64,000 nt of DNA from Linum tenue (taxonomy: Eukaryota > Streptophyta > Magnoliopsida > Malpighiales > Linaceae), in contig CAMGYJ010000002.1 of NCBI GenBank assembly GCA_946122785.1, positions 11,606,839-11,670,838 of the forward strand. Reading direction: 5' to 3'. The position numbers were made by a program, and so were the translations under genes. Numbering within the stretch: position 1 is the first letter of the stretch; every line of letters begins with the position of its first letter. The notes beneath the pieces were generated by a model, which made no database searches, was not told the DNA's origin, and saw nothing but the letters and a program-made list of their open reading frames with translations. Shown here one piece after another: positions 43,492 to 55,245 of this stretch.

Positions 43492-46057
43492 TCACAATTG
43501 GTCTAGTGCGAATGGCCGAATGAAAGCAGAGTTCATCTCCCAAATCTTGAGCTTCACCTTCACGTTCACATCCGTGGCATTGTTGAACAAGAAGAGCCTA
43601 GCATCTCCATAGATGGCCCTGGTGGGATAAACTCTGGAGGATATCACTCTCCTCCCTCCTTGTCCAAAGCTCTCCACGATGGAATGATCTACCAACACTC
43701 TCATCTCCAGCTTCTCGTCGCCCACCACCGGGATCGAGCTCCCGTACACAACCTTGAACACCTCGGGAGCCATCGACGATCTGCATCACCAACAAAACCG
43801 AGCTGCAGAGTTACAATCGCGTCTTCGACTAATCGAACGTGTCCAAAATCATTGTTAACGCGACTGTAACGATCGAAATGTGAGTGTTACTGAACCTGGT
43901 TTGATCTGTACAGAAGTAAGTCGTGACGGTGTCGAGGGTAGTCTGAACTGGCCGGAAGAAAACAGGGGTGAGCTCGGAGAGTGAAGCATCGGCCAGAGCT
44001 AGAATCCCAAACGGTCCCAAGCTGCTTCTCTCCGCTGCACCGCCGTCACAACGGTTCTCCTCGCCGGGTTTCTTCCCTGATATCAACTCCACCTCAAACT
44101 CCGCCGTTATATCCAGCTGCAATGCAATGTAAGCAAAATTCTACAATCAAACGACCAAATCGCCGGCTTCCATTCATCATTCAGTAAACAAATCAAACCT
44201 GCGTAGCAGAGCCTATGTGTAGCGGCACAACCGAACCGGGACCCACCAAAACCTCGTCAAAACAGAAAAAATTCAGCCTCAAGCTTTCAATCTCCTCCAC
44301 CGGCCATTGCAGTAAATCCCTTCCCGTCTTGCTATCCAGCACCACCGTCCTCGGAATCGTCTGCATTCTCAACCCCCATTTTTCAATGTAGTTAAATTAC
44401 TGCGTCTAAATCACATTAACCCGAGGAGGAGGGTAAATTATAAAATTACCTGGAGGGAAGCCCAGCCCTTCTTGAGGTCATCGAATTCCGTATCAGTCTC
44501 ATTGATCCAACCCCAAAGTATTCTCCTCTGCTTCTCCTCATCGTAAAACGTCTTGGAAGCATAATACCGCCCGTAATCGTACTTCAACCCGATTCCCACA
44601 TCGCTCTCCGGGTCATCGGGCGTCCACAAATCCTTCACCGGGTCATACGTCCCGACGGCGAAGTGATCCAACTTGGTATCGTCCAAGCTCGCCTTCAACA
44701 CATGCTTGATCCCTTCCCCGACCGCCGACGTGTCCAGCCCCTTCGTCCCGTTGACCAGAACCGGGTAAAAGTCCACGCACTCCCACATACCCGTACCCGG
44801 AACCGAGTGCAGGTAATGATCCAGCAGCTCGTAACTAACAAAATCGTCCGTCTTGTAAACGAGCGTGAGGCCCAACTTCTCGACCCTGGACCCAATCGCG
44901 ACCCGCCACAGCCCATCCGGGCCCAGCCACGCGGTCGTCGGGTCGCGAAAATCCTTGGGCCCGATTCCCGGCGGCGGGAGGAGGATCGGGTTGGCAGGGC
45001 TTTTCACCCAGCGGAGCAGGAGCGGGTCGGCGAGGTCGGCCGGGTGGGCGAGGTTTTGGACTTGAGTGAGATTCCCTGTGCTGCCGGTGTAGAGCATGTA
45101 GATGTTGCCGTCCTCCGGGTGGCGGGTGGCGGAACCCGTCCAGACGCCGTTAATGTCGTACCAGTTGTCGGGGATTAGGGCTAACGGGAGGATGAGCCAG
45201 TGGATTAAGTCGCGGGAGACGGCATGACCCCACGTGATGTTGCCCCAGACGGCGGAGTACGGGTTGTACTGGTAGAAGATGTGGTACCATCCTTTGTGAT
45301 ACATTGGGCCTGCAAACCCAGCCCAGCCCAAAATCCACCAAGCCCATAACAATTTCAGAAATCGTGTGAATCAAAATAAGAAAACAATAAGCAAAAGAGT
45401 ACGGGATGGTACGTACCGTCAGGATCTGAAGAAGGACACCGAGTTGTTCAATCCCAGCCGTTGAATCCAACAGCATAAGAAGACAAAAAAACAAACACTA
45501 ATTGATATGAGTAATGAGTACAGTACAGTACAGTTCATTCCCCGCAGGGAACACCAACCTCTCTCTAAGAATTGACCAATAGCAAAATTTCTTCTTCCTT
45601 CCTTCCCTTTCTTTTGGAGCAGCTAAGCTATGAAAGTACTGGTAATTAATTAATGGGGAAATTGAATAGTGGAAAGAGGGGCGAGATGATGGAGAAATAG
45701 AGCACACCTACCATTCATCCAATTTCGCTGTGGCTGGAAGTGGTAGGCAGTTCTCTGCCAGGCGAACATGGCGTTGGTCCAATTATACGAAACTCCTTCT
45801 TCATCCAGGTTCCCGGGGATGGACTTCGCTGAAACCCCTTCCCTCAGTCCTCTCGCCGGCGCCGGCGCCGGCGCTTGGTGGTGGGCAACGCCAGCGGAGA
45901 TGGATAGAGACTGCTGGCTCCGGTGGCCCGCCAATGTTAGGAGACCCACTGAGAAAATGACGAGAGAGGGCAGTATTAGGCCGCATTGCTTGATAAGGCC
46001 GTGTCGCCGGCGGGTTGAGGAAGGCGGCGGGTCGAGCAAAGGAGTGTCGGGCGCCAT
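43492..46057 (-). CDS. Vacuolar acid invertase (beta-fructofuranosidase, GH32)
   Basis: The enzyme splits sucrose into glucose and fructose in the vacuole. Six exons with GT-AG junctions give 628 residues: 46057-45712, the 9-nt mini-exon 45425-45417, 45309-44450, 44360-44199, 44116-43896 and 43780-43492. Residues 25-44 form one hydrophobic anchor after a short N-terminal tail carrying a PLLD motif. A Pro/Ala stretch (62-68) leads to the catalytic part. The nucleophile Asp116 is in WMNDPDG (the N form NDPNG is also common). FRDP is at 239-242 and WECVD at 294-298, with Glu295 as acid/base. The Val in WECVD and the N-terminal anchor point to the vacuolar rather than the cell-wall class. The C-terminal beta-sandwich ([17 protein letters not shown], here [17 protein letters not shown]) is intact. 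No defect is seen. A fructan-synthesising relative cannot be excluded by motifs alone. Confidence 0.95.
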
Positions 46058-46139
46058 GTGAGAAAGGGGGAGAAATAGAAAGTGGGATTTGGGTTAATGG
46101 GGGTCGAATGTGGCCGTGGATCTCATTTTCCGGTTGGGG

Positions 46140-46210
46140 TTTATATTGGGGAGATGGAGTGAAGGGTAGAACTTTCATGGGGATGGGACTTGGGAATGGT
46201 GGTGTTTATA
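46140..46210 (-). promoter_or_regulatory. Candidate TATA boxes of the invertase gene
   Basis: On the minus strand CCAATATAAAC occurs twice, with TATAAA at 46145-46140 and 46210-46205, about 83 and 148 bp before the ATG. Either could be the TATA box. The assignment is inferred. Confidence 0.4.
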
Positions 46211-46330
46211 TTGGGTGTGGGGAGGATGACGGCGTTGGGCTGAGTTGGATTTGTTAGTGTTTTCCTTTTCCGTCTTTCAATCCAACTGCTACCAAACAGG
46301 CTGGGACTGGGAGGAGAAGAGGATAGATAA

Positions 46331-47178
46331 TAACGCTTTGTTTGGCAACAAGGGGGTGCAAATAGTTGGAGGGTGCAAATTGTTGGGGGTGCAAGTAAAG
46401 GGGTAAATTGTTGTTTGGATGAAAAAGTAGGGGGTGCAAAATGATGTAAAAAAGAGTTTTAGATTATTATATATAAAGAGTACATATAATAATATGAATG
46501 TTGTATTATACATAGGTAGTAAAATACGGTAAGGGAAAGTTGTGTATAAAATACGTACGGATATTTTACTTCGTCACTAACCGAATTTTACGTTTAACAG
46601 TCATAAATATATAAAAAAATAATTATTGTAAAATTAAATAAATATATAAATAATATTAATTTGAACAATTTAATTCATTAAATACGGATATCAAACGTGT
46701 TATACGAGTTTTATATGCGTTTAGTACGGGAGCCATCAAATGAACGGAAATAAACGAACGGGAGCCATCAAAGTAGGAGGGTGCAATTGGGAAATCAAAA
46801 TATATTAATGATAATTTTATATTAAAAAAATATTAAATTATTTTAATAACATTATTTATTTTCTTTTACACTTTCTCACCGTCTATCTGATTTCATTTTC
46901 TTTCCTCATCTCTCCAAGTGGGCGTGGGCCCTTTCTCTCTCACCGTGTGTGTGGGACAACATCAAGAAGGACTAATTAAGAAATGAAAAAATAAAATATA
47001 TCTCCCCACAATGTTTTACGCCCCAATTTGGGGGCTTACCCAAACAGTAGATTTACCACAACCATGCACCCGCCTGCCACTGTTATAAAAGAACCAAATG
47101 GGGGTAAATATTTCGATTTCTGTGCTTACCCCTCAATTATGCACCCCACCATTTGCACTAGGTTCCCAAACAGAGTGT
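46331..47178. mobile_element. MITE with CTTTGTTTGG ends (candidate)
   Basis: The left end CTTTGTTTGGCAAC and the reverse complement of the right end, CTCTGTTTGGGAACC, form a terminal inverted repeat. Subterminal GGGGGTGCAAAT motifs near the left match TGCACCCCACCATTTGCAC near the right. The interior is AT-rich and noncoding. No target duplication was found. Confidence 0.5.
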
Positions 47179-47950
47179 AAAAGAAAGTGAGGAACAGAGG
47201 GATGGGTTTGAATTTCCGTGACTTGAAGATATTAATCAAATCAAATTAAATCACAAACTCAAGACTCTATTGAATTAAATCACTTTGAGACAAAAATACT
47301 CCCAGCGCCTGTTATCGATTTTTTGCCTTATCTATCTAGGGGGAATTAAATCCAAAGATATTAATGTTGAAATAGGATTTTTGGAATCAGGTGTTTCGAA
47401 CAAAGATTATTGGAACCAGATTCCACTCTCACACACATACAACTAACAACCCAATTCCACTCGCTCTACGAAAGAGCGGAGCACGACTTTGGCGACGCAG
47501 GGAATAGAGCACATCCCGATACCAAATGGAGAGGAAGGGACTCTCCGAGGCAGCCGTCGGCTACTGATGGAGCCAGATCTCTGTCTCTGATGTTGCGGCG
47601 GAGAGGGAAGAAAGAGGAGAAAGTGAGAGAGGTTTGAGGAGGAAGAGAAACAAATTAGGTTTCGTGGTGGTGTCTTTTGTCAGCGAAAAGAAGAAATAAA
47701 GAGAGCGAGAGAAGATCATAATTTGGGTTTTCTGTTCCGAATTGAGTAATATTTTGGTTCGATCAAACCAAACCAAAATATAATTATGGTCGGAATCAGT
47801 TTGGCCTTTGACTGGAATTGGAATACCAGTATGCATCTTTTCAGTTCGGTTCAAACCGAAACGAACGAATGCCCACCCATAATTTCACCTATTCGGTTAT
47901 CGAAAGCGATCTTTTAGAAAGTTGGAGCACTCTCATTAATCTACACTCAG
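47179..47950. other. Intergenic
   Basis: There are short open frames with no recognisable domain and no conserved splice context. No repeat ends are identified. Confidence 0.4.
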
Positions 47951-47959
47951 GCGCTATAG

Positions 47960-48164
47960 TAGTGGCGGATCCATGAGGCCGTTCCGGGCCATGGCTCAAC
48001 CCTCCTCTGGCGCTATAGTAGTGGCGGATCCATGAGGCCGCTATAGCACTTGTAAATTTTTTATTTTAGGTATTCGTTTCAGTACTCATCGGGTTACGAC
48101 CTAGTCCTTTGCGCATCTTTGCAAATGTGGCCCAGTTCTCTACCCTATTTTGGATCCACCGCAG
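47960..48164. mobile_element. Short hAT MITE with internal 59-bp duplication
   Basis: The ends are TAGTGGCGGATCCATG and the reverse complement of TTTGGATCCACCGCA. Flanks CGCTATAG (47952-47959) and CGCTCTAG (48165-48172) differ at one base. The left end, together with its flank (GGCGCTATAGTAGTGGCGGA), is repeated 59 bp to the right. It is related to the MITE at 49413. Confidence 0.65.
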
Positions 48165-48245
48165 CGCTCTAGTTACTGATATATTATAGTACAGGAGATT
48201 ATGTATGTAAAATAAAAGTTTTAAACAACCATAGAGAGACAACAA

Positions 48246-48741
48246 TGGGCTAGTTTGGCTCTGCTGTAACTTTTGCCGAAGTAGCTTTTGGCTTGAGCTT
48301 TAAGAGAAATACTTAAAAAAAAAGCAGTTGAGCGTTTGGCTGAAAAATTATTAGAAGTGATTTTTAATATAAGTGCTCATGTAAGATTAATAAAAAGGAT
48401 TTCTAATATATCATATGAATAAAATTTTAAAAAAATAAAAAGTAATCATAATGGATCTTGTTTGATTTCTTTTATATTAAATAATTTTATTTTTGAATTT
48501 ATTTTATTTTTAAAATGATATAATGAAAGAAAATTATATTGTCCAAAATAGAATTAAAATATGGTAAAGATAATTTTGTATTTTCAAAAGAGTTTTTTGC
48601 AGAAGCTCTGATCCAGAGCTTTTGTTTTTATGTTATACAAAAATACTTTTCAGCTTTTCTAAAACCGAGCTTTTAGAGGTGTTTGCCCTGACTTGAACTT
48701 TTAGAGTAGAAAAACACTTCTAAAAGGCGGACCAAACATAG
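48246..48741. mobile_element. hAT-like MITE (candidate)
   Basis: The left end CTAGTTTGGCTCTGC and the reverse complement of the right end, CTATGTTTGGTCCGCC, are similar. The subterminal motifs TAGCTTTTGGC and GAGCTTTTAG recur inverted. The flanks CAATGG and CAATAGG are similar. Noncoding. Confidence 0.5.
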
Positions 48742-48764
48742 GCAATAGGGAACAAGAAGAGTTA

Positions 48765-49380
48765 GGCCAACTTCAATGCAAGTCCCCAAATTTGGGGATC
48801 ATCCTCATTTTCACCTTGTTTGCTCCAATGATACATTCTCCAAATTTGGGGATTTCTGTTTTTTTTTTTCCAGTTTTCCATTTACTTAAAAATATACTTA
48901 TGGAAGTCTTAATATAATTTGTTCATGTTAATTTTTGTATAGTTCGTTATCATTTTAAATACAATTTTTTTATAGAATGTTTTTAAATCCCGACACCGAA
49001 TTGTTTTTTGCAAAAAATAATTGACCTAATTTGAGTTTACACAACACTTTCAAATGATAAAGCTGAAGGAGTTCACATAATAGTTCAAATGATAAACAAA
49101 AATATCATATTTAACACAACCATTAATTTCACAATTAACCCCAAATTTAACCTCAAATTATCCCACAAATTATCACACAGTTATCCCCAAATTTAACACA
49201 AAGCAACCATTAATTTAAATAAAAAAGGGGATGGGCGTTCCCGGGAATCGCCAAAACGTTCACCAAAAATAGCGATCCATTTGCCGATTTTCGACAAAAA
49301 TGGTGTCAGTAAGCCCCCAAATAAAGAGTCCTGCTGGAGATGGGAATTCCCCATATTTGCTGAACCCATTGGACTCAGCC
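48765..49380. mobile_element. Tourist-like (PIF/Harbinger) MITE with TTA duplication
   Basis: TTA lies at 48762-48764 and 49381-49383. The ends are GGCCAACTTCAATGC and the reverse complement of CCATTGGACTCAGCC (GGCTGAGTCCAATGG). The 616-bp interior is AT-rich and noncoding. Confidence 0.7.
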
Positions 49381-49412
49381 TTATGTTGGGAATAAAATTA
49401 CGTACTCATGAC

Positions 49413-49592
49413 CAGCAACGGATCTAGGGGGCCGCCCCGAGTCACGGCTCAACCCTCCTTTGGATCCAAAGCTAGTATAGCACTTATAAATGTTCGAGTT
49501 TAGATATTCATTTCAGTGCTCGTCAAGTTACGATCCAGTACTCGCTTCTCATTTTATATGTGGCCAATGATCTAGACTTGGATTCGCCGCTG
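49413..49592. mobile_element. 180-bp hAT MITE with perfect 8-bp duplication
   Basis: CTCATGAC flanks the element exactly (49405-49412 and 49593-49600). The ends are CAGCAACGGATCTAGG and the reverse complement of CTTGGATTCGCCGCTG. Its internal sequence (GGCTCAACCCTCC, TATAGCACTT) matches the MITE at 47960, so both belong to one family. Confidence 0.9.
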
Positions 49593-49600
49593 CTCATGAC

Positions 49601-51085
49601 AATCACGAAATAGTGAAACTCGTTTCAAAGGATCTCAAGGAAATGGTAGTTTAGTAGGAGCTGCGTCAGCATTACCAAAACTGGGCTGAGCCATGTTCAG
49701 TTTATGTGGTTAATCGTTATTAAGACGTACTTTATGAATTGATAGTTTGGTGCTAATTTATGGATAAGCACTTTTTTGTTTGAACACGTCGTCGATTTAT
49801 CCGCTGCTTCCGTGTCCATAATAATCCCGGGTAACGGGGCAAACTTGGGCTTTTTTTCTTTCAGGAATTTGGATAGGTTTGTTTCCGGGTCAAATCCTGG
49901 ATAAAAACCCCACCCGAATTCATACGTACGGACATGTTTAGCAGGGTTTTCCTTGGAGGGTTGTCACTTAATATGAATTTGGATCCATATTTCTTTATCA
50001 TCATCATTAAAATCGCAGTTTCATATGAGAGTATCGAGTAATTTATTAAAGTTCGAAAAATAACCGATTGTTTGGTAACAAATGAATCAAGAATTCATTA
50101 CATTGTAAAATGAATTATCGTGTAGAATTCATTCTCAAATGAAATTTTGTGTTTGGTATGTCATATTCAAATCTTTAGATATAAAATAAATTGTCGTGTA
50201 GAATTCATTGTCAAATGAATTCCTGTGTTTGGTATGTCATATGTATAAGCAATTTAGTTCATAAAATAGGATAATTATATCAGTCTATTAAAAATAGTAA
50301 ATACTTGTGGAATTTATTTGAAAATTTCATCTCAATTTTTCGGAATTGCTATAACTAGTTCCAATTCTGTAGAATTCAAAATTTAGAATTGAAAATGAAT
50401 TCTTTCAAATACCAAACACAAAAAGATTTCATTTCAAAATGAATTCCTCAAAACTTATGGAATTCATTTATAACAAACGGTATGAAAAGAATTTGAACTT
50501 GCAACACTTAAAGTTAGTTTGCTTGTTGGATTTGAGTAATGAAATTCGTACCCAAAATTTAAATTTATTGGATTTAATCCAAGTTTATTGTTTATTGAAG
50601 GGTGTATTTAGTCTCTATTTTGGATCCAAATTTATCAGACTTGTAAAGCCTACATATTGGGTTGTGATTTGTAAATCATTAATGACTAGTCATATATGTA
50701 ACAAATCCATCATAAATATATCATCAAATCTAACTATCATGCAAACTACAAACTTTTCAAATCCATAATACGATAAATCCATCCTAAATTCAAAGGTTTC
50801 CCCCCCAAAAATACTCATTTTTCAAATCTAACAAGCAAACCACCCCTTAGACATCTTTGGGGAAGAAGCTTATGTGATATACCAATCGATCTACATAACT
50901 CGAGTTGTTGGTAGACGTCTATATATGGTACTTAATAACTTTCTTACACACTCAGACGCTCACACAAACAAAAACCAACTCATGGACTTGAACTTTGAAC
51001 AGGTTCACCATATCATGTGTTTTAAAGACAACGATTACTATTGAGAAGCGTGATGATTTGAACATGACACCTCAAGAACAAACTA
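49601..51085. other. Intergenic, AT-rich
   Basis: Between about 50090 and 50240 the segment AATTCATTxTCAAATGAA...TGTGTTTGGTATGTCATAT occurs twice, about 80 bp apart, suggesting an old repeat. No gene or complete element was recognised. Confidence 0.4.
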
Positions 51086-51094
51086 ATTCTTATA

Positions 51095-52441
51095 GGGTTA
51101 ATGCCACATTTGGTCACTATAATCACTAAATTGTATCATGCTTAGTCACTAGAAAAAGTTAATATCAAATTTGGTCACTCTAATTACTAAAACATGTCAT
51201 CTTTAGTCACTCTCCATTAGTCTTCTTGCAACTCCGTTAATGGAGTCCGTTATGTGCAGCACGTGGCTAACGGGAGCGCCTAGTCAGTGCCGTTTTGACC
51301 CGAAAATGATCAAACCCGACCCACCATTTACCAAATCCGCCATGTCATATACCCAACCCAAACCATTAACCCAACCCGACCCAGAACTAAAACCTAACCC
51401 ACCTAACAACACAAAATTGGGAAATCGATCGGGTTAGTGGTCATTTTCAGACCATAACCCTTTCTCCTTCCTCGCAAAGCTCTGCTCCTTCCCCGCGAGG
51501 TGCAAAAGACACCCAAATCGATCCTCGCGAGGTGCAAAAGACACAAATCATGGCTTCAGCAGCTGTATGCAGCTCAAGAATACGCGGTACCAAGTGATTG
51601 CATCTGTTCGATGACGAATACAACTCCGATTTCCCATCGTTGTACCCCTCGTCTGTAACCAAGAAGTGCCAATTGGCTCCCCCAGGTCTCGAGCGCCTCC
51701 TGGCGAGGTTCCCCAACATGGAGGTGGTGGTTCTCAAGTTATCCCTAGAGGAATGCGGCGGCAACATCGACGTTGCGATCCATCGCCTCTGCCATCTCTT
51801 CCTGGAAGAAGCACCTACCGCGAAACCCGACCCGCAGTGAAAATCAGTAGCAGCCCCCCCCCCCCCCCCGACCCTGTGGGTTGAGCTACTGGTGGAGGAG
51901 ATGGCGAAAGGGACGAGCATGGACGACGCAAGTCCCTAGCCGACAAGGTTTTGGAAGCTCTAGAGAATTGCACCTCGCGGGACAAGGGGGTAGTGTGGAG
52001 CTCTTCATCTCTCCCTGAAGATCGATCGATAATGGCTGAATCTAAAGGAAGGAGCAGAGCTTTGCGAGGAAAGAGGAAAGGTTTTGGTCTAAAAATGGCC
52101 ACTAACCCGATTGATTTTCCAATTTTGTATTGTTAAGTGAGTTGCGGTTTGGTTCTGGGACGGGTTGGGTTAATGGTTTGGTTGGGTGTATGACATGGCC
52201 GGTTTGGTGACGTGGCGTGTCGGATTTGACCATTTTCGGGACAAAACAACGTTGACTAGGCGCTCCTATTAGCCACATCAACACATAACGGACTCCATTA
52301 ACGGAGTTGACGGAGACTTACGAAGAGTGACTAAATATGATCTATTTTAGTAATTAGAGTGACTAAATTTTATATTAATTTTTTTTAGTGACTAAACATG
52401 ACACAGTTTAGTAATCACAGTGACAAATGTAACATTAACCC
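51095..52441. mobile_element. MULE-type element with long inverted ends carrying a gene copy (Pack-MULE-like)
   Basis: The ends are GGGTTAATGCCACATTTGG and the reverse complement of ACATTAACCC (GGGTTAATGTTACATTTG). Similarity continues inwards for roughly 400 bp on each side (for example CTCCTTCCTCGCAAAGCTCT and, inverted, AGAGCTTTGCGAGGAAAGAG). ATTCTTATA lies on both sides (51086-51094 and 52443-52451), the 9-bp duplication expected for Mutator-like elements, with one extra base on the right. The middle holds a CUE-domain gene copy instead of a transposase. Confidence 0.75.
51550..52020 (+). pseudogene. Captured copy of a plant CUE-domain protein gene
   Basis: Starting ATGGCTTCAGCAGCTGTATGC (MASAAVC), the frame hits a stop after 15 codons and resumes as LHLFDDEYNSDFPSLYP. 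A CUE-like ubiquitin-binding region follows (LLARFPNMEVVVLKLSLEEC, GGNIDVAIHRLCHLFL). After a stop at 51838 and a C-run, WVELLVEEMAKGTSMDDA appears, then, in another frame, ADKVLEALENCTSR. This order (MSA-type start, FP-x-M CUE motif, WVExxVxEM, A-x-x-x-LEALE) is that of small plant CUE-domain proteins. Stops and a frameshift show it is not functional. No introns are seen in the copied part. Confidence 0.7.
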
Positions 52442-52451
52442 GATTCTTATA

Positions 52452-53460
52452 TCATGGTATAAATTAATTAATTCCAATAACTTTGAAGATATCACAGCAT
52501 CCGTTCGTGAGTATGTGATGATAATATAGAATAAAAAAATTAAAACAAACACGTTGGAGTGGTAGTTGCCAATTATTGGAGGTCGATCGGATAGGTACAT
52601 TAATTGAGCGATGAACAAGGGCCACAAAATAATAGGGGCAGCCACGTCCACCAACCTCAATCCGTTTCCAATTTCCATACAATGATAATATTCATATCGT
52701 TTGGTTGAAAATTCAAGTCGAGAAGTTTGTTCTTCAACTCCATTCAGTTTAGTTATCCGCTTGGGCAAGCACCTATATATGGTGCTCCATTACATGTGCC
52801 CATTCCAGGGAGTGGATTGAAGCCAATTTAGTCAAGTAAGTATGTGGTCTTATGGACTAGTTGTTGGCAACTCATAAATGATAAGTGATGGCGGAGAGCA
52901 TTGCACAAATTTTTTTATATCATGAGAAACCGGGATTAGAAACCCAAATTTTATCATACAAAAGTCAATAACGAAAAAGTACGAAAAGAAAAGATGTTGA
53001 ATGGACTTTATTGTTCAAAGAATAGTTTAAAAAGCTGCTTTTTCTATAGACATGAGAGATCGCAACGATCCACCCGCGCTTGAAGAGAGAGCGAAACTTA
53101 AGAAACAAGGCTAAAATGCAAATTAGTAGGATCATCTACGACAGTGAGCTATGAGATAGAAGCCAACAACTTGTGAACTGCTTCAATCAATGATCAATAT
53201 CGTATGACTGATTTGAACATGAAATATAGTTTATGAGCTTATTGATCGAATTTCCACATTCAGTAAAGGAATACCTATCTAACAAATTCGAAATCTAGGA
53301 TAGAATTGTTGGTGATTACTTGAGCTGTGCATATTTTTTATGCATATTTTTTTTATCTCAATTCCTTGCATGCTTTGGATGAAGGATACAATTAAGGATA
53401 AGATGAGGATATATCCATCTTTGCGAGGTTTTAAGGAGATTCTGATGAGATGAAACCTTT
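52452..53460. other. Intergenic
   Basis: There are short frames without domains. I see no gene or clear element. Confidence 0.4.
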
Positions 53461-53469
53461 TTAGAGTTA

Positions 53470-53800
53470 AAATAGAGGTAAATTGCAAGTTTGGTCACTT
53501 GAATTACTATAAAGTTTTACGTTTGTCACTAAAATTAGTTTATTTCATTCATGCTCGCTAAAATTAGTTCAATGGTTTAAGTATGGTCACTATCCATTTA
53601 ATTTTTGCAGATGTGGCAGTCAACTCTGATATTTGACCGTTCAATGTGTGACGTGGCAATTAAAAAATTATAAAAAAATAAAATTTGATCTTTTTATAAT
53701 TTCCACTTTATTATCACAATAAATTAAAAAAAAATCATAAATATTATAATTATATAATTTCCACTCCACTTCGCTTCAAGCGCAGCCACCATCCATTCGG
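53470..53800. mobile_element. Decayed MULE-like end
   Basis: GAGGTAAATTGCAAGTTTGGTCACTTGAATTACTA...GTTTGTCACTAAAATTAG resembles the terminal sequence of the element at 51095 and the segment at 42310. The partner end is not found. Confidence 0.4.
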
Positions 53801-53959
53801 CCGACAGGACAATATTCTGACGCAGGGTTCAGCCCTATAGATCTCAATTACCTGTTCTTGTAGTTTCAGCAGTTGATAGAACCTTTGAGCTGCAGAAACA
53901 AAGTTAGTATACTACACTGTATATTAAGGCGGACAACTTTCTCCTTGACCTCTTGTAAA

Positions 53960-54345
53960 TTTGGGTAATTCTTTGATACCCATTTGTGGGGGATGATTAT
54001 TAGAGGGGACGCCAACAGGGTCGCCACCATCGTTGGAGAAAGAATATGTCTGTTGCTGCCACTTAATTATTATTATTAGGAGAGGACGCACCGCCGTCGC
54101 CGAAAAAGGCACCCGTCGCCGCGGGGTAGTTGATGATTTGGAACTGGTGGTCGCCGCTGCTAGGGTATTCGTCCGCGGCCGTGGAGGAAGTTGGTGGAAG
54201 AGGGAGGGGAGGGTTGCTGCCCTGCTGAGTGGCGCTTGTTCTTCGTGCAGCCGCCGCCACCGGGGACGTTGTGGAGGGTGCCGCCGCTGGTCTAATAGTG
54301 CTTGCAGGCTTTGTAGAAGTGGTGGGAATAAGAAGCGTTTGACAT
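53960..54345 (-). pseudogene. Dof zinc-finger transcription factor pseudogene
   Basis: On the minus strand at 54341-54231 one frame reads SHHFYKACKHY, a TAG, then TSGGTLHNVPGGGGCTKNKR. This is the second half of a Dof domain (normally [27 protein letters not shown]). The first Cys of the second CxxC is Tyr, and the Trp codon has become TAG. Downstream, in shifted frames, typical Dof C-terminal sequence follows (DHQFQIINYPAATGAFFGDG, then WQQQTYSFSNDGGDP and ending ELPKF). The N-terminal half of the finger is not recognisable upstream. Dof proteins bind AAAG sites; this copy cannot. Confidence 0.75.
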
Positions 54346-54385
54346 AACTCACATAACGTAAGATTAAGTAGTAGGATTGTGGGCA

Positions 54386-54727
54386 TAGTTGTCAAATCAC
54401 TGGTATGTCGTCCGGTACCATCAGGTTCAATAGGTATTGGATAAAAATTGTTTGAAAAGTCATCGATATGAAGCGGTAGTCAACACTGGTATAAATGGTC
54501 AAAACCAAATAATTAAGAGTGATTAACCAGAACGATCAATTTTTGGTCTCTAAACAAAAAAGATGTGTTAATGAAAAGAAGGAAATTCTTCGGATTCAAG
54601 TATAAACATTTAGATACTGACGTTAAACTCTTGCATTTAAATATGATGACGTATCATTTTGTTTGCCAAATAGACAATATCACTTGCTAAATCAACTAAC
54701 GGTATAAATCAGTTTGACAACCTAGTC
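54386..54727. mobile_element. MITE with GTTGTCAAA ends (candidate)
   Basis: The left end TAGTTGTCAAATCACTGGTA and the reverse complement of the right end, TAGGTTGTCAAACTGAT, are similar, as in small hAT elements. No 8-bp duplication was found. Noncoding. Confidence 0.4.
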
Positions 54728-54729
54728 AT

Positions 54730-55245
54730 TTCAATTAATCAGTCATCTCCCTCCGTGCATTTACTGTCTCCAGAAACTGCAAGGCCTTTCTCAGGTAGCT
54801 TTTTTTACAACCAGCAAGTACCATCGACTGACTCCGACATGATGGAATGGAAATGACAAGAGAAGGAGGAGAAGACAAAGGGACCATAACCATATCGTGT
54901 ATTGTTGCTCAACAGTTAGATTTGGCCACACATTTACAACGAAAGTAGCTAACGGCATGGGTGTCGTTAATATCTGATAACAACGGAAATTATATATTGC
55001 TAGCGCAAGTTGTTTCTATGGCATGTCATGAACGAACGAGATACATACAGGGGATAGCTCGTGTTCCATGCCTCACGTGCCGTTTTCACATGCCTCTTTA
55101 ATATTTTGTGTCGGCAATCCTTAACATTTTATTTAATATAGGAGAAGGATCTTACCAAAACTAGACCCTTTCACATTATCAAAGATTGTCATAACTATTC
55201 ACCGGAAAAAAAAAGATTGTCATAACTGATTACTGCTCCATAAAC
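54730..55245. other. Intergenic
   Basis: No gene, repeat end or other feature was recognised. Confidence 0.4.

Noticed and set aside
44663..45178. 171-codon plus-strand frame in the invertase gene
   Set aside because: It is antisense to the large GH32 exon and only reflects that exon's GC-rich codons.
46331..47178. hAT element with a full target duplication
   Set aside because: The inverted ends are visible, but no 8-bp flank could be matched, so it is kept only as a candidate MITE.
47410..47637. 75-codon frame starting MEPDSTLTH
   Set aside because: No recognisable domain and no neighbouring exons; chance frame in intergenic DNA.
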